From Azadirachta indica (taxonomy: Eukaryota > Streptophyta > Magnoliopsida > Sapindales > Meliaceae), in contig CM040446.1 of assembly GCA_022749755.1 (NCBI GenBank), forward strand, positions 13,292,367 to 13,356,366: a DNA stretch of 64,000 nucleotides, read 5' to 3'. Below are positions 52,494 through 64,000 of the stretch, piece after piece (the first letter of the stretch is position 1; each line of letters opens with the position of its first letter). A program made the translations under genes and the position numbers. The notes beneath the pieces are model-generated. The model worked only from the letters and a program-made list of their open reading frames with translations, ran no database searches and was not told the DNA's origin.

Positions 52494-53223
52494 CCTATGT
52501 TTTGTCTCTTACTACTTGCTTTGTTTTCTTACATAACTGAACTCTGTCTACTTTTCCTTTACGTTAGTACTTTTAGTTTTTCCTGGAAACCCCTATGCCT
52601 CACTATCTATAGTCTATGCCACCTATTTCTTTTTCAAATTTTTATCATTATAATTTTTTCTTTTTGTTTCTCTTCTTTTTTTTCTTTTTTTTTTTTTAAA
52701 AGAAAACAAAAGAAGAAAAACTAATAGTATTTTTTATGTGAAATAATCTGGTGTGCAGCTGACCATGATACTAAACGAATCCCTCCGTCTATACCCGCCA
52801 ATAATCGCGACGATCAGAAGAGCAAAGAGTGATGTGGAGTTGGGTGGATACCAGATTCCGCGTGGGACAGAGATATTGGTACCAATCATAGCCGTTCATC
52901 ATGATCAAGCAATATGGGGAAACGATGCGAACGAATTCAATCCAGGTAGATTCTCGGAAGGTGTGGCCAGAGCAGCTAAGCATCCGGTGGGGTTCATACC
53001 ATTTGGGCTTGGGGTCCGCACGTGCATTGGCCAAAATCTAGCCATCTTGCAAACAAAGCTAGCACTTGCCATCATACTTCAACGCTTCTCTTTTCGTTTG
53101 GCCCCAACTTATCAACATGCACCAACGGTTCTGATGCTATTATACCCACAGTACGGTGCACCACTCATCTTTCAACATTTGTCTGATGATCATGATGAAT
53201 CCCAAACAACTATGATCCCTTGA
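49823..53223 (+). CDS. CYP734A: Cytochrome P450 CYP734A (BAS1-like), brassinosteroid C-26 hydroxylase
   Basis: ER-anchored monooxygenase. CYP734A enzymes inactivate brassinosteroids by C-26 hydroxylation (Arabidopsis BAS1; family knowledge). Five exons: 49823-50108, 51189-51412, 51583-51824, 52000-52402, 52759-53223, joining in frame to 539 aa. Visible: an N-terminal membrane anchor (~residues 8-33) before WWTPRKIE; the subfamily hallmark SKQGIRGPPYHFFIGNVKEL; I-helix AGKQTT (335-340); K-helix ESLR (392-395); and the heme loop PFGLGVRTCIG with Cys 474. The start MADEVF is preferred over an in-frame upstream Met because the upstream residues are low-complexity and homologues start at this point. 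Odd: eight consecutive Gln (291-298, mostly CAG) in the variable linker before KDLLGLMIQA, and a C32 homopolymer in intron 4. Brassinosteroid feedback control is typical for the family but no element was identified here. Confidence 0.96.
51897..51914 (+). repeat. (CAG)n tract in P450 intron 3
   Basis: About six AGC/CAG units in intron 3, roughly 200 bp from the coding CAG tract of exon 4. Confidence 0.85.
52118..52141 (+). repeat. Coding CAG repeat (polyglutamine) in P450 exon 4
   Basis: CAG CAA followed by six CAG codons, encoding eight Gln at residues 291-298. The Arabidopsis protein as I recall it has no such Gln run in this linker. Confidence 0.9.
52461..52492. repeat. C32 homopolymer in P450 intron 4
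   Basis: Thirty-two consecutive C residues about 60 bp past the exon 4 donor. Long poly-C is rare in plant DNA and hard to sequence, so the true length is uncertain. Confidence 0.9.
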
Positions 53224-53261
53224 TCTAGATCATCGATCTCCATCTTCATCACTATACATAC

Positions 53262-53280
53262 CTAGCTAGCTAGCTAGCTA
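53262..53280. repeat. (CTAG)n microsatellite
   Basis: About five CTAG units 40 bp after the P450 stop codon, within the probable 3' UTR. Confidence 0.85.
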
Positions 53281-53366
53281 CATCCTTAATTTCCTTTTGT
53301 GTGTGAGGTGAACGTATGCTAATGCTACTAGGTAGGTTATTGAGTGACCAAAATACCCTCCCGGTA

Positions 53367-53404
53367 TTGCCTTGCCTTGCCTTGCCTTGCCTTGCCTTGC
53401 CTTG
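53367..53404. repeat. (CCTTG)n pentanucleotide repeat
   Basis: About seven units, 150 bp past the P450 stop codon. The same unit recurs at 58211-58280. Confidence 0.92.
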
Positions 53405-53699
53405 AATTATATATATATAGCAACCTTAGGAGAGGAGAGGATATTTTGAAAGAAAGTATTGATTATAAAACTTCCCCATTTGGAAACTGACCCTCAATTC
53501 CAATGGTCTATGGGTTTCAATTTTAGCCAACATATACATTTGACCAGGGTAGCCATTGGAAGATTATGGTTTTTACCATTAATTAATTAATTAGTTAAAG
53601 TTAATTTGAAGTGTATCAGCTTTTGTATTAGTTGTAGGATTAGTAAGTAAATTATGGCTAACCAACTAATAGGTAGCTTTGATCCCTCTCTGTCAGTCT

Positions 53700-53732
53700 C
53701 ATATCATATTATATCATATCATATCATATCAT
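53700..53732. repeat. (ATATC)n pentanucleotide repeat
   Basis: About six ATATC units with one variant, in the P450 3' flank. Confidence 0.85.
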
Positions 53733-55941
53733 GTATGTAATGTATATTTCCACAATTTTTTCACAGTTTTGTAGTATTATTTATTAATCGGCTGTTACTT
53801 TCTCTCTCACTCCCTCTCCCACTTTTAGTATAATATGAATATAGTGTCGTTTTTAATTGTAATATATATATATATATATGGCTAAATTGTTAATTATAAA
53901 ATATAAATGAGTCAAGGATTCAATCATGTTTTTAAATTATTATTATTTAAAAATTAAGTAAACATATTCATATATTAATTTACAATTATAGTTCATTAAT
54001 TCAAAGGATGGGATGAAAATTTTCATGCAATCCCACCTTATTAATTTGTCCAACTGACAGTTGCGCACAAACAAATTAATCGTTATTTTTTTTTTTTTGG
54101 CCTTTAAATGGGTAGATATTATATTGGTTTATAAATAGAATAATAACAATGATGAGAAGAGGTTAATGGTTACCAGCTAAGATGGTGAAGAAAAATGAAG
54201 TCGAGAAGAGAAGAGAAGAGAAGTTGTCTGGTTTGTAAGTTTCGTAAAGTAGAGCTAATTAAAGTTTGTAGCAACATTTATGGCATTGATGTGCACTCTT
54301 CTGTATTACCAACAAATCAGGCAATGGCAATCCTCTTCGTAACTATACATGTAAATAATTAATATTAGTTTAGGTAGCCCAAAACTCATTTTCCAAGAGA
54401 AACAGTTTTATATATTAATTAATTAATTTTCCTTTTTGACAAAATTTATTATTGGGTTTCCAAACATTCTATGATGTGATATGTCTTTCTTTTTCTTGTG
54501 TGTGTGGAAGAGGGAAGAGGAAGAGAAAGAGGAAGCATGAGCACTAAGCCAAGCTAGGTAGGTAGGTTGGTAGCACTTAATAAAATAGGAATTGGGCACT
54601 AGAATCAGTAAACTTGGTGTTACGACAGGATTAAAAGAAAGCAAACAAGCATAAAAGACAGTTTGCTGCAGCACCCAATGCATGAAATATATATATATAT
54701 ATATATGTTGTTTTAACTTTTAACTTTTAATTAATTAAAGTATGTATAGAGGTTACTGTTTATGTGTATGTTTACTGTACTCCAGCATGCAATGCAATTA
54801 AATGCACTTTTTATTTATTTATTTATTTATATATTTGATTCTCTCCCTCTCCTTCTGCTTTATGGGGTTTAGGGCTTTCATTTGAGTTGTAACAAAACAG
54901 GAAGTCGTAAAAACATATTTTTTTTATAACCAAAATTGCTTTTTGGGATCTTCTCATATTACATGCCATCTCTTTCATGGGAGAGGGAGAGATCGATGAC
55001 ATTTATCAATCTCATTCATTTTTAAAATTTTAATTAATTAATTTCATATTTAGGAAATGAGATTGATGGTCCCCAGGCAGGAAGCATGTGGTTGGATTTG
55101 GAAGATCAGACATGATCTCTCTCTTCTCCTCTTCTGTTTCTCTTTGTGTTTTTTTTTTTTTTTTTTTTTTTAGCTTTTGTTAAAGGAATCATCAAAAAGC
55201 ATGCCCATTTCGATGGAAAAGAAAAGCATGCATGCATGTGATCCCATCTATATATAAATTAACCCTATTTATTTATTTAATTAGTTTTCATTTCCTTGAG
55301 CTCCTGCTCCTGCTCCTCCTCCTCGCCCTCCTTCTATATATAATTAATATATGTGTATATATATGGTCGACATAGCCCCTGTGCTGCATCTTGGTTACAT
55401 TAATTAATGTCCTAAATATAAACAGAAAACACCGTTTATTCTTTCAAATCACGATGTCTTTCATCTAGAACAACGAGATTATCATTTTTTATAACTGATT
55501 AGTATCGTTATTATCATTGTCTAAGTGATTTGGACATACCCTTCATCTCGATAAAGCATGCATGGTTTCATGCATTAAAAGTAAAAAAATAAAATAAAAT
55601 AAAATAATTTTTTTAATTAAAAAATTTCATGACCCTTATTCTTAATTTACATTCCCTATTATAAAATCTTTTCTACCCCCATGATATTATATTATGAAAT
55701 GTTATTGTAACGTGCTTAGCTTTCCCGTATGAACAGTAATCCCATGTCGTAATAATCTTAATCTATATATAATAAAATATGGTATTAATTAAAAAATATA
55801 GACGATTCTTCTGCATGTCTTGGGCATGCCTCCACATTAATGTCTACGCTATGCTATGCCATGTCTCCCTACTCTGCTATACGACAAACTCAACATTCCA
55901 ATGGACCCATCTTAAAATTAGCTCTACCTACATCTACAATC

Positions 55942-56042
55942 TATACATACATACATACATACATACATACATACGTACATAAATATATATATATTTCATA
56001 TAGTATTGATAATATATGTACTGTGTGTGTGTGTGTGTGTGT
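55942..56042. repeat. (ATAC)n and (GT)n microsatellites
   Basis: About nine ATAC units (one with a G change), a 40-bp AT-rich gap, then about ten GT units. Confidence 0.9.
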
Positions 56043-57629
56043 TTAATTATTCTTTTGCTTAATATATTTATGCCCACTTCTTCTCCTCGCTTTATTTCTC
56101 TCTTAATATTAATATATTATGACAGTGTATCACAAGCTCATGCATACAATATTTACTTGATGAAATGAAAGCCTTGAGTTGGGAGTTTATAAATATATAC
56201 ATCCCCAATTTCTCTAATTAGAGCAAAAAAGATCCGGATGTTTGCTTGCTTATTGTGCAAATCATTAGAGCAACCCATAAAATCATTGGCGATTATCATT
56301 TGATCTTATATATAATTTTGTTTCCATATTGCAAAAAGCAGAATATTCTGGAAAAGTAGTATTAATGAGTAAAGATCGAATTCACATGTTCATGTGCTTC
56401 TCGTCCGTTTCTGAATTTTTTTTCGGAAGAAGAATCGCCCAAATGATGACTCATGCATAATATTCATCGATCATCGTGTGAATATACATACATATATATA
56501 TATATATATATATGAAATGTGGTTTTGATTGATACATTTGGGTTTCAATATATATTGTAGTTCCACAAACACCTAAGTAGCATGTCTTGCTATGTTTAAT
56601 TCAAGAAGATCAGAATATGTAGGAGATATACTCCTCCCCAGCATTCCCATATGATATGTATATATTATTCTGAAAGAAAGACAATGACGACTGGAATTAA
56701 TTGATATATACATACATATATATATATATATATCTCCAAGTTGGGGAAAAAAGAGATGGTATTTATGGTTATGGATCCCTAGTAAAAGAGTGCTTGCTTG
56801 TAGTAGTGTATGTAGCTTAAGTTGTTATTAATTAATTATTTTGTAATTAAAACTTGGTGTGTATTAGTAATATTAGTTTAATACCATATGCTTCCTAGCT
56901 AGCTATTTCAGCACTTATGCCAAAGCATTTTAGCTGGCTCATGTCTGCCCTTGATTAATGCGACTTTTGTCTCCTCTCCTGTACAGAATTTTCTCTTTAA
57001 TTTGGATGATTGATTCCCCTTATTATATTTATATATTCACATCTATATCTATGCCCCCACAAGCATGGCACTTCTCTTTTCTATGATCTTACTACCTGCC
57101 ATAAGATTGATTGATTATCAACACATTATTATTATTATTATTATTATTATTTTTAAAATTTTCGGTTTGGGAATTATTAATTAGTAAAATAGTTTAGCTG
57201 CATTGGAGGATTCTCTCGTGGGATGTAACATTATTTTATAACATCTATTCATATATATATATATATATATATATTAGGGGTAAGCTACAGTAAATCGCTG
57301 CACCATGCCGGCATTGCGCTCCAAATATTAAATTAAACAAAATAATTTCGTAAAAATTGGGAAAAGCCCCGATTTATTGTTATTTACAACTTAGAAGGTA
57401 GTTCGCTGTATAATATAGCAAGCAATGGGTAAAAACATAATATTTAAGAGACAGCAGTTACAGTTTGATGTAATGAAGCAAAAATAAGATTGAGAAGAAG
57501 AAGGCAAATACAAGTGAAATGAAGTTGTAGTATTTTTCTGCAATGGAGAGGCACAATCACATGGGAGTACCAATCATGGAGAGATGCAGATGAGACAATG
57601 GCAGGGGATTTGGTGGAGCCATTTAAATG

Positions 57630-57652
57630 CTCAACTCAACTCAACTCAACTC
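57630..57652. repeat. (CAACT)n pentanucleotide repeat
   Basis: About four and a half units in non-coding sequence. Confidence 0.85.
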
Positions 57653-58210
57653 ATTTGTACCCTTTTTCATCCCACAAGCAACAAACTCAACCATTTAAAA
57701 ATTAAAACAAGTAATAATATTAATAATAAATAACATGATTTTCTTTTATTATTATTTTTTTAATACCCCACATTATTTACAATGTGAATGTGTCTACAAT
57801 CTACATTAACTTGCATAAAATTGCTGCATATTCTGACCAAGGAATGACAACTTGGAACTTTTGTTGGTGATTTTCGTGACAAACCCACCTGTGCCTTTAC
57901 CATTTATTTAATGCTTCTTGTGCCAATCCGCCATTAATTTCTTTTCTTTTCTTTTTTTATAAAAAAAATCAAAATCAAAATCAAAATAAGAATGAGAACC
58001 CACAACATCTGCTTGTCTAAATCTTCTCCTTCCAGGCAGTTGCATCATCATCTCAATCCCTCTCTCTTTCTCTGTCTCCTGTAAGAGAATAAAGAATTAA
58101 CTTGTCCTAAGAAAAACTTGAAATTGAATATAGCCAGCAAATTTTTTATCGCCGCGGATCAAAAATATTTATTTGCCAATGTATGAAAAAGTCTGCGGTA
58201 AATGCGGTAG

Positions 58211-58280
58211 CCTTGCTTTGCGTTGCCTTGCCTTGTCTTGTCTTGCCTTGCCTTGCCTTGCCTTGCCTTGCCTTCCCTTG
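58211..58280. repeat. (CCTTG)n repeat with variant units
   Basis: About 14 pentamers, mostly CCTTG with CTTTG, CGTTG and TCTTG variants near the left end. It shares its unit with 53367-53404. Confidence 0.92.
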
Positions 58281-58680
58281 ATACTTGGGAGTAGGAATAG
58301 GACGAGACATAAAAAAGAGTAAAATAGATTAGAGAGTGTAGGGTAGAGGTAGCGTCAGAGACAGAGCGCAGCAATTAAGCAAAAGTCTATAATACGGCCA
58401 ATATTGTGTGGAACTGATTGTTCCTAAGTTTTTGATGGGGACGCTTGCTTTACCTACTTCTACCATTGTCTACACCTACAAATAAAATTAATCTACTCCT
58501 GAAACCAGACCGGACTGATTGTCTCACAATTCATTCTACGATGAACATCATTCATCATACAAGTCCTGTCCTTAATTGATCTAAATGTTGAATCCCCCAT
58601 TAATCCTTAGATTGCTTGCGGGTACGGCAAGTAACAATCACCTTCTGCCACCCAATCCTCCTCCTATGCTATGTTATCTA

Positions 58681-61600
58681 CTGCCTCAGTCCAGTGTTTC
58701 ATATACCTAAGCTAAGCTAAGCTAAGCTAAGCTAAAATGTATATTTTCTGACAAACTGCAATGATATAATATTTGCTTCATCCAACCGCATTTCTAAATC
58801 TGTGTCCATATCCTTTCAATCAGGTAGTGGTATTTCGGCACGCATTCCAGGTGGTGCTAAACGGCCAAGTCCATTTTCAAAATGAACAACAATTATTAAC
58901 ACCCAAAATGGCAATAAACAAAGATTGGTGGTAACAGATTACTAGCACAAGCTTCACACCACCAAGACAGCGATTGAATGCTCATCCAAATTCTTCACCA
59001 TCATCTAATAATTATGAAATTGGTTTTCAGACCCCGTAATGTTTTCATCAAATCAAGGCCTTTAGAATTAGGTAGGAGTAGGACCCGCATCTGTAAACCA
59101 GGCCTCTTGCCTCTCCTCAACCCAAGCCAAGGATTCAAATCACTGCAGAACTGAGGCAGCAAATGTTTGCAGCTTTATGATAAGCTCTGACAGTTGATAA
59201 ATCCTGAAGTAACTTTTTCATCTGCATCACAAACCATACAAATGCCAGAGGTTAATTTTGTAAAACCCACATATACAAGCAAATCATATGGCTATAATGA
59301 AGCAAATTAAACACGATCCCATGCAGTCTACCAAAACAAAATAAGTAGAATGCTTCAGTATTACAACACAATTAATTCAGATAGCAACCTGTTACCACAT
59401 CAATTGATTGATTACACTTGATAGATCAGTAGAAGATACGTATTTTTCCCAGCCTCACTCTCAACACGGTCGTGCGACAGCTAAACTGCATAATTTGTTC
59501 CAACATCAGTACTGATAATTCAGCCTTTACCAAAATGTAAGATTAGAAGTAAATGTATACACCCTTTACGCTGAATAGTCATCCGCATGAGATCAAGAAT
59601 TGGAGAAATTGTCCGCATACTAACAATGAAACCAGCATAGGTATGAGAAACTATCTAAATGTTCATTATTTTACAAAATGTATCAGAATTTTCAACACGA
59701 TCAGGTATTGGACACCAAATTACAGATGATGTTCAGTGCTCGATTAGTATTGCTTTCTTTGCCATTATTTTCACCATGCTTTAGGACTTGATTCAACCGT
59801 ACATCTTATACTTAACATTAGAATGCATAAATAATCACTTAATAATGAATAAATAATTGGAAATCTGATCAATATACAGTTCCAAACTTAGTGAATTAGT
59901 TGTACTAAGTACATTTCTAGCCTCCTGGCCTAACTGAGCAGGACAATAATACAAAAATTATTTTAAAAAAAAAAAGGTAAGAACCTTTTTTTTTTTATTT
60001 TCCCTAGATTGAGGTTAGAACTATTTATGCACTGTGTCCAACAACCGAACTGACCCAGTCAGAGACCATGTAACTGACGATAATTAAAGTCATGCTTCTC
60101 AAATGCTGCCATAAGTTACAAAGTGTTAGACTAAAACGCTACTTTCACTTTTACGAAACTTACAGGCTTAAACATTGATCTTCTACATATTTACAGAATA
60201 TTTGTAACTGTATATGCAGTACGAGCTTTAGGAATGTGCTTTGCACCAAGTTCTAAAACCAAAATTGCAACTCTTATTCCTGTTATTGTCATTCATTTCC
60301 TCTCGATACACTCGTAATTCATATTAGCATGCTGTATTCCAATATTCTAAAGAAACACAGACTTATATAGATAACATTAGGAATTCAATCTAACATGTTT
60401 ACAGGTCTAGAACGAAATAAAAAGGTGGAAGGCCAAAAATAAAGGAAAAGAACCATCAATGATTTACGAAGGCAGGAGGCAATAAGAGCTGGGGAAAATC
60501 TAACCACTTTTGCGGTTGTGCAGCTACATTCACCTTCCTAAATATCTGACCAGATGAAACAGCCTAAATAATTATTCTCTGTTACTGCCAGTAATCAGTG
60601 ATAACATGGGTTTCCAATAAATCATTAAGGGATCAGATGAAAGCATGGAAATGCTAATAAATCAAAACATTAATCGGACTGTTTATTCAGAAAGCTTGAT
60701 CTCGTGGAATAAGAACATGATAGAAGGATCTTAGAGACAGAAATCCAAAATCAACAGAAGATGGAGACCCTAGGCAACAGCAATTGGTGAGCTCAGAAAA
60801 ACGTACACAAAGAGGGGGACTTGGCATCATATTTGTTGAACCTCCTAAAACAGAGAGAAGCGAAATCACAAGTGAACAATTAACTGCAGGGAATCCTGCA
60901 AAGCTTCACTGGGAGCTTATGAGTTCACAATCATCCAGAGAGTAGATACATTAAGACTCACTTTAATGTAAACAATAGTTGCCCTAATTTCATAAATACG
61001 TGTCTGCGCAGACTCATGATTTGCAGGACATCAATTAGGCTTCAATGATTTCAAACTTTCCAGGAATAAAGAAAAGTATCAAACTGCAAACTATGTATGC
61101 AGCAATAAGAGGAATAAAAAATGATTACTTCCAATAACAACGTTGAGTCAGAGAGGCCTTAAAGCGATTGTGAGCAAATAAAGGGATATTTCACATGATG
61201 AACTGCAACAAAGGCTTGAAACTTTCAAGCATCCACATATCCAGTCATCCTTGGAAGTCGAAAGCCACAATATCCTGGTCTTAAATCATTCAGCAACACA
61301 GATATGTAAGGCTAACAGCTGGCCTGACATGGAAGAATTCAGCAATTACGTGAATGAGCAACATCAGTGACTCATCTTTACTACCATGTAAAAGTTTCCC
61401 CTTTCTAAACCAAGAGAAAAGGTGTCAAACCCAACTCATCTGCTGACATTGGGAAGTGAGGTGTGCAAGCCTCCAACTTGGGCCCTGGAAAATGCAGGGG
61501 AAGCATCAATAGTTTCCTTTTATGAACGTAATGACAGATTTCTAGTGCCAAATGGTACACAGAATATCAATATTTAAAGTATAAATCCCATGAAACTTTT

Positions 61601-61717
61601 GCATCCAAGAAAAAGCATGGAACGGCTTTCGTACTTTATGGATTCCAGGGCACAGGACCTTAAAAACCATAATTATTGGGATTGCATAACAAAAAGAAGC
61701 AGAATAGTAAACAAAGT

Positions 61718-61749
<32 letters not shown>

Positions 61750-62285
61750 TAATCATAAGCATAATATCTACTGGCATTTAGAGAAACAACAACTCCCTTC
61801 ATAATACAAGGGCTCAAGTACTGGCAGAAGGTTCACAAGGTAAAACATGCATCTATATATCAAAATATACAATTTAAACACAACATGGTCAGAAATTTTA
61901 ACCTTGATATATCTCACAACAGTTTGCAAATTTATGAACTGCTATTCCTCAAAATTTATTTTGCTAACTCAAAAAGATGCACTACAACTACACATACAAA
62001 CAAACCCAAAAAATAGAAATAAAAATAAATTAAATAGAAAAGGACAGTAAGAAAGATAAAATCCATCAGATGCACATGAATGATCTTAGAAATATTGATT
62101 TCACAGTTTGTGTTACATTCATTTCACACTAGACCTCTATATGCTATAAAACCAAAAACTAAGGATGGACAAACAATATTTTTTATCCAGCTTCGTACAA
62201 TAGAGTAGGGCCATAAAAGACAATTTTTATCATACTCTACAGCTAGGAAAGAATAATTTCAAAAAAAAAAATCCAGATTTTTCTG
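58681..62285. other. 3' region of the Agenet/ENT gene, exon-like fragments
   Basis: No complete gene could be assembled. On the minus strand a GTGATGCAG acceptor at 59222 precedes a 28-codon open frame (59135-59221, starting MKKLLQDLSTVRAYHK). A 38-nt candidate exon at 60807-60844 (acceptor TGTTTTAG, donor GTACGT) would join it in frame. These could be the end of another minus-strand gene or spliced 3' UTR of the neighbour. A (CTAAG)n repeat is at 58707-58735 and a (GA)n repeat at 61722-61749. Confidence 0.3.
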
Positions 62286-63853
62286 TCATCTAATGGGAAT
62301 GCTATTATCAGCAGAAACTAAGCTTCTTAACTCCATTAAGTGTTCATCATTTGATATATGGAGTGAAAGACGAAGATTTGTAACCAATGCTTCTTGCTCC
62401 CAACTTAACGGTCCTGATGCATGCAATGCCTCCATAGTGCAATGGTAGGCATGCAATTCTAACCTATGGATTTCAGCTGCCAACTCCTCTTTTGTTGGAA
62501 GGAGACAATTTCCTTCCTCATATCCCAGCTGACAAAAGGATTCAGCATCACTAAAATTACCATCACTATCTTCAATAGGACCCGCAGAAACATGACGAGG
62601 CAACTTATAGGAATTATTGCTACTGATACTACAACTACCAACAGAGCATGTAACACTATCTGCATCATTTGATTCTAAGTTCACTGCTAAGGAACATCCA
62701 ACAGCACCAGTTGACCTTCTCCTCTCAGCTTCCACATCAAAAAATCCAGTTGTTCCGTTGTTAAACGAAGGATGCATGTATTTTTCACCCAACATTTCTC
62801 TTGGAAAAGCAACAGGATCTACCTGCTCAGGTAGCAAGGATTGATTTGCAGCAATCACTCGCTGCAACCTGCCATCTTTGTCAACTGCTCTAAATTTCTC
62901 AGCAGCTGCAGTCCCTTCAACTTCAGAACAATGGTAAGGAGACCTTCTTTTCAGAGTTCTAGATGAAGCAATATGGGATACCTGGATGTTCACTTTGTTC
63001 TTAGCTGGAGAGCAGTCATGTCTTGCACGAATATTAATCCTCGTGTTTGTGTTCCTAGTTTGGAAGCTTGGATTTTGACAGTACTTTAATGTGAAATTTT
63101 TATGGTATTGCCCATCTTCACGACAGCTAGAACCCTAAACACAGAACCAAAATAAATTAAATTTTTGATTAATAACTCTAAAATAGAGGAAATGAACAAA
63201 TACAACATATCGAGTCATCTGCAGAAGAAGATGTATAACAGTAAAATAACAATATGATCCATATATCTCTAAAATCCCTACACACAAATTTATCCATTAC
63301 TGATGAACATTGTGTTAACAAAGCACATATAAGTCAATTGAAAACAAATTCATATGAGAAGTTTGACACTGCACCATGCATAAACCAGGAATTGCAAAAA
63401 AGAAACAAAGTAGATAGATCAGTAATGGAAACAGATTCAGATGGAACATACCTCTCCAATCACGACCCATTTATCGTCTTGCCAAGATTGTCTCACCCGG
63501 ATGTCAAATTTGCTAACTTTGAATTCCAAAGAAGATCCAAGTAGCCTGACCATGAAGTACTTTTTCCCCAGAATATTTGAAATCGTGGCCATTTTCCAAG
63601 AGTAATTGTTAAACACTTCAACTACATCACCAGGAACCCAATACTCAGAAACATCCAGTGTAGGAGGGCAAGGCCTGATAATCTTCCTAGGTACCCTCTC
63701 CAACAATGCTTTGTCAGGGGCACCTGTGTTGCCATCATATCTAACTGTGTAGTTGTGGCCATTACCACAAATTATCTCACCACAACGCCAGGAGCCCGAA
63801 GGCACCTCCTTTTGGCTTAATACTTCCACTTTATCTCCTTTCTTAAACCTCAT
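62286..63853 (-). CDS. Agenet (plant Tudor-like) and ENT domain protein
   Basis: Probable nuclear chromatin-associated protein; Agenet/Tudor folds read modified histones, and ENT domains mediate EMSY-type interactions (family knowledge). Two coding exons, 63452-63853 and 62286-63134 (intron GTATGT...GTTTAG), join in frame to 416 aa. Visible: a first Agenet unit starting MRFKKGDKVEVLSQ (residues 1 to ~65), a second with WVPGDVVEVFNNYSWKMATI and FDIRVRQSWQDDKWVVIGE (~70-134), a long Ser-rich linker, then a C-terminal ENT domain (~354-410: AEIHRLELHAYHCTMEAL, LSWEQEALVTNLR, ISNDEHLMEL). An acceptor at 63893 opens the exon 39 nt before the ATG, so part of the 5' UTR lies on an upstream exon beyond the window. 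I recall Arabidopsis AT4G32440 (plant Tudor-like) as the same type. No defects were seen. Confidence 0.92.
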
Positions 63854-63892
63854 TACAGCTGTTATATCCTCTGAAGTCCCAATGTGCAAAAC
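63854..63892 (-). other. 5' UTR part of the Agenet/ENT gene
   Basis: Between the acceptor TTTTACAACAG and the ATG at 63853. The frame stays open here, but homologues start at the MRFKKG methionine. The rest of the leader is outside the window. Confidence 0.6.
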
Positions 63893-64000
63893 CTGTTGTA
63901 AAATAAAGCAATTGCTGTAAGAAAAAAGGTGCAACCATGAAGCTAGTATCCCAATAATGAAATAGCATGGTTAAAATATGTAATTTCATGGACAAATGAA

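Larger units (their letters stand above)
53224..58680. other. Spacer 3' of CYP734A, no supported gene
   Basis: AT-rich with many simple repeats. At 57360-58400 the minus strand has transcript-like features: a CT-rich leader near 58.3 kb, an acceptor-like TTCTCTTACAG near 58080 with MMMQLPGRRR behind it, and, near 57.5 kb, a frame ending in a hydrophobic tail (YNFISLVFAFFFSILFLLH, then stop). I could not join these into a gene, so none is called. Confidence 0.4.

Noticed and set aside
57391..57573. 60-codon minus-strand open frame
   Set aside because: All three frames here are open over similar lengths, so openness is not informative; the reading with a hydrophobic tail is in another frame and could not be joined to a start.
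58211..58280. Short repeats that could suggest a CRISPR-like or satellite array
   Set aside because: Units are 5 bp with no spacers; this is a simple microsatellite in a plant genome.

Overview
This is 64 kb of nuclear DNA from a flowering plant, most likely a dicot. The genes are multi-exon with GT-AG introns, the spacers are AT-rich and full of microsatellites, and the recognisable proteins are plant-specific (AKT1-type K+ channels, a CYP734A P450, an Agenet/ENT protein, a MULE transposon). I cannot name the species from the sequence alone. No bacterial, organellar or viral genes and no CRISPR array were seen.

Layout. (1) 0.7-14.2 kb, minus strand: two complete tandem AKT1-like Shaker K+ channel genes (886 and 885 aa). 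All eleven coding exons match one for one, exons 1-10 are identical in length, and part of the promoter was copied too. (2) 16.9-22.7 kb: a decayed Mutator-like element with ~100-bp terminal inverted repeats, a broken mudrA-type transposase on the plus strand and an open GRF-type zinc-finger frame on the minus strand. (3) 22.7-29.1 kb: AT-rich spacer with one possible degraded inverted-repeat element. (4) 29.17 kb, plus: a single-exon 128-aa plant protein of unknown function. (5) 31.4-34.1 kb, minus: a four-exon gene for a 72-aa small membrane-type protein, assembled here from splice sites. Its 2.2-kb third intron holds a SINE-like head and a degenerate tandem-repeat array. (6) 35.8-38.1 kb, plus: a complete eight-exon Ran GTPase. 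(7) 38.1-49.8 kb: an unusually microsatellite-dense spacer with no gene I can support. (8) 49.8-53.2 kb, plus: a five-exon CYP734A-type cytochrome P450 (539 aa), a brassinosteroid-inactivating enzyme by family. (9) 53.2-62.3 kb: spacer with only weak exon-like fragments. (10) 62.3-63.9 kb, minus: an Agenet (plant Tudor-like) plus ENT-domain protein (416 aa).

The genes do not form one pathway. They are ordinary single loci: root K+ uptake, nuclear transport, brassinosteroid catabolism and chromatin reading. The most informative items are the AKT1 tandem pair, which shares a rare GC-AG intron after a 33-nt exon; the MULE with a second, convergent GRF zinc-finger frame; and the small membrane protein hidden across tiny exons. 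I saw no convincing evidence of a wholly new system.
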